Assembly: GCF_004193775.1 (NCBI RefSeq) | Contig: NC_041016.1 | Coordinates: 44,255,522-44,319,521 of the forward strand | Direction: 5' to 3' | Length of the DNA stretch: 64,000 nt | DNA from: Glycine soja | Taxonomy: Eukaryota > Streptophyta > Magnoliopsida > Fabales > Fabaceae | Shown here: positions 62,451 to 64,000 of the stretch, one piece after another | Layout: the number at the start of each line of letters is the position of its first letter | Numbering within the stretch: position 1 is the first letter of the stretch | Program-made: the position numbers and the translations under genes | The notes under the pieces: generated by a model | What the model was told of the DNA's origin: nothing | Database searches by the model: none | What the model saw: only the letters and a program-made list of their open reading frames with translations

Positions 62451-63020
62451 TGAATGCTTGAGTTTAAAGTAATTATTTTGGATATCAGGTTATAAGAAGT
62501 TCTGAAATTTATATTCTTTGCGTACATTGATTTCCAAAAGCAAGTGTATTTTTGTTCATTATTTATTTAATGTCATTATAACATCTCTTGGGATGAAAAG
62601 ACTCATGTAAATGGTGCTCTCTTTCTTGTCCGCTTTGTATATTATGCTCTCACTAAGTCCTTGTGACTTACCCCTCATTTTATTTCTTTTTCTCACATAA
62701 ACAATAGTGGAGTAACTAACTTCCTGAGATTTGCTGACATACCCAGGAATTTGATTATCTTTTGGTAGGTCTCCATTGCGTTTGATGGATATTTTGTTTG
62801 TAACTCTAGTATAATGCAACTATAGGGGCTAGGGTAGTAATAGATTTAGAGAGAATTCCTTTATTCTAAAATTTAAATGATTCTATCTTATAGACATGAT
62901 GAAGATGTACTTATGATCTTTTGAGACACTTGATGATTAGTAGTTATAATCAACTTTTTTATTGAATGGATGGAATGAGATATATGTATATGGATTTGTG
63001 GGAGAAACACAACTTCTATA
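62451..63020. other. Unassigned LTR/leader-like DNA before the copia gag
   Basis: No gene. The stretch 62640-62700 (CTCACTAAGTCCTTGTGACT) recalls gypsy LTRs. No border was found. Confidence 0.4.
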
Positions 63021-63022
63021 AA

Positions 63023-63671
63023 TGAAATCGAGTGGACTAAGATCCAAAAGAGGGTTGTGCGCACGATTCGGTTAGCCCTTGCTCCCGAGATAAAACACAA
63101 CGTGTTGAAGGAGACAACACCGAAGGCCTTGTGGGAGAAACTCAAGAATATCTATGCGCCAAAGTCGCTAACCAATCGCCTTTGTTTGAAGATGGAGTTG
63201 TATCAACTCAAAATGGAGATGGGAGGAGATCTCCATGACCACATCAACAAGTTCAATCAGCTAGTAAGTCAATTGTTGAATGCAGATGATAAACTTTCTA
63301 ATAAGGAGCAGGCACTATTGTTGTTGGCCTCACTACCAAGGTCCTTCAAAGTTTTGGTTCAAACGTTGCTTGTGGGAAGATCAACTTTGAATTTGGATGA
63401 GGTGACTGTCACTCTTAGAGAAAATGAGAGAATGATGAGAACTGAAAATGTTGATGATGAACACAATGCAATAGTTGTGGTGGTGCTTCTATTTATGTTA
63501 AAGAAGGAAGTTGCTATGGCAATGGTAAGTACTTTTTTTAGCTTGGTACAATTTACTATGGAAAGCCTTCTAAGACGTGGAAAATTACTTGTCACAATTT
63601 TACCCCATTCTCCCATATCCATGAAATTCAAGGTTTTTAGGGATGAAAATGAAAAAGAGCTACTCCCATAA
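63023..63671 (+). pseudogene. Ty1/copia gag fragment, plus strand (5'-truncated, decayed)
   Basis: Codons read WTKIQKRVVRTIRLALA, KETTPKALWEKLKNIYAPKS, LTNRLCLKMELYQLKM, LHDHINKFNQLVSQLLN and DEVTVTLRENERMM. This is the UBN2-type copia gag with its usual NxLxLKxxLYxLKM core. The N-terminal ~60 residues of a normal gag (start to GDKFxxW) are missing before 63023. After about 63500 the frame shifts, and a degraded zinc-knuckle-like stretch (YGKPSKTWKITCHNF) appears in another frame near 63558-63602. No later pol motif could be placed before the window edge. Confidence 0.72.
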
Positions 63672-64000
63672 AACTCATCACCAATAATAACTATTCCATC
63701 TAGCCTTATTATTGACAATTACTTGAGAGACGACAAGAGTCTAAGGGAAGGAAACAATGCACAATTTTTATAGTTTCTCAACTTTAAGTGTGTCAACATG
63801 GATAATGAATTATCTCCAAACCAATCTCGAAATTGTGTACCACCATAGTTGTAGATTGACAAATTTATCAAGTGTTTGGAAGGCTATAGCTTCTCAGGTA
63901 CTTCCCTTTGCTTCTTGGATTCATCAAGGTTCACACCCCATTTTAACTTTAGCCCATGAAGAGTGCTTTGGTTTTAACATTTGTTGATAATGCATCTAAG

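Overview
This window is plant nuclear DNA, most likely from a legume close to soybean (Glycine). The reasons are introns with GT/AG borders in AT-rich sequence, plant-only gene families (an NPF transporter, a type-A response regulator, a P-class PPR protein), many (TA)n tracts and dense retrotransposon remains. The legume call rests on my memory of soybean-like genes and repeats and was not checked by a search.

Layout: (1) 1386-12918 is a Ty3/gypsy chromovirus on the minus strand, with target duplication AAATC. A second, non-autonomous gypsy element (5812-12289, target duplication TGGTA) has inserted into its gag. (2) 14415-22619 is an intact five-exon NRT1/PTR-family (NPF) transporter, plus strand, 576 residues. 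(3) 22.7-39.3 kb is AT-rich intergenic DNA. It holds an orphan cluster of three G-boxes, three RY cores and a TATA box (26964-27066), a Mutator-like (MULE) relic between arrays of short palindromes (34.8-36.6 kb), and a 163-bp tandem repeat (37.9-38.4 kb). (4) 39346-40954 is an intact five-exon type-A response regulator (ARR8/ARR9-like), 179 residues. (5) 44.5-46.1 kb has small retroelement remains: an RTE/SINE-like insertion with a perfect 19-bp target duplication and a short TRIM-like LTR junction. (6) 47174-48937 is an intronless PPR gene on the minus strand, probably with an intron in its 5' leader. (7) 50.4 kb has a LINE RNase H scrap. (8) 54328-55197 is an 870-bp near-palindromic inverted repeat beside a decayed Ty1/copia element on the minus strand (55383-59756). 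(9) 60.9-64 kb has LTR-like sequence, a six-copy ~65-bp minisatellite and a truncated copia gag on the plus strand that runs toward the window edge.

The three host genes look complete: nitrate/peptide-type transport, cytokinin phosphorelay output and organellar RNA processing. They are independent single genes with no shared pathway. Almost all other open frames are transposon remains or chance frames. Exon borders were set by hand from GT/AG signals and reading-frame continuity. LTR borders were set from TG..CA ends, target duplications and primer or polypurine sites.
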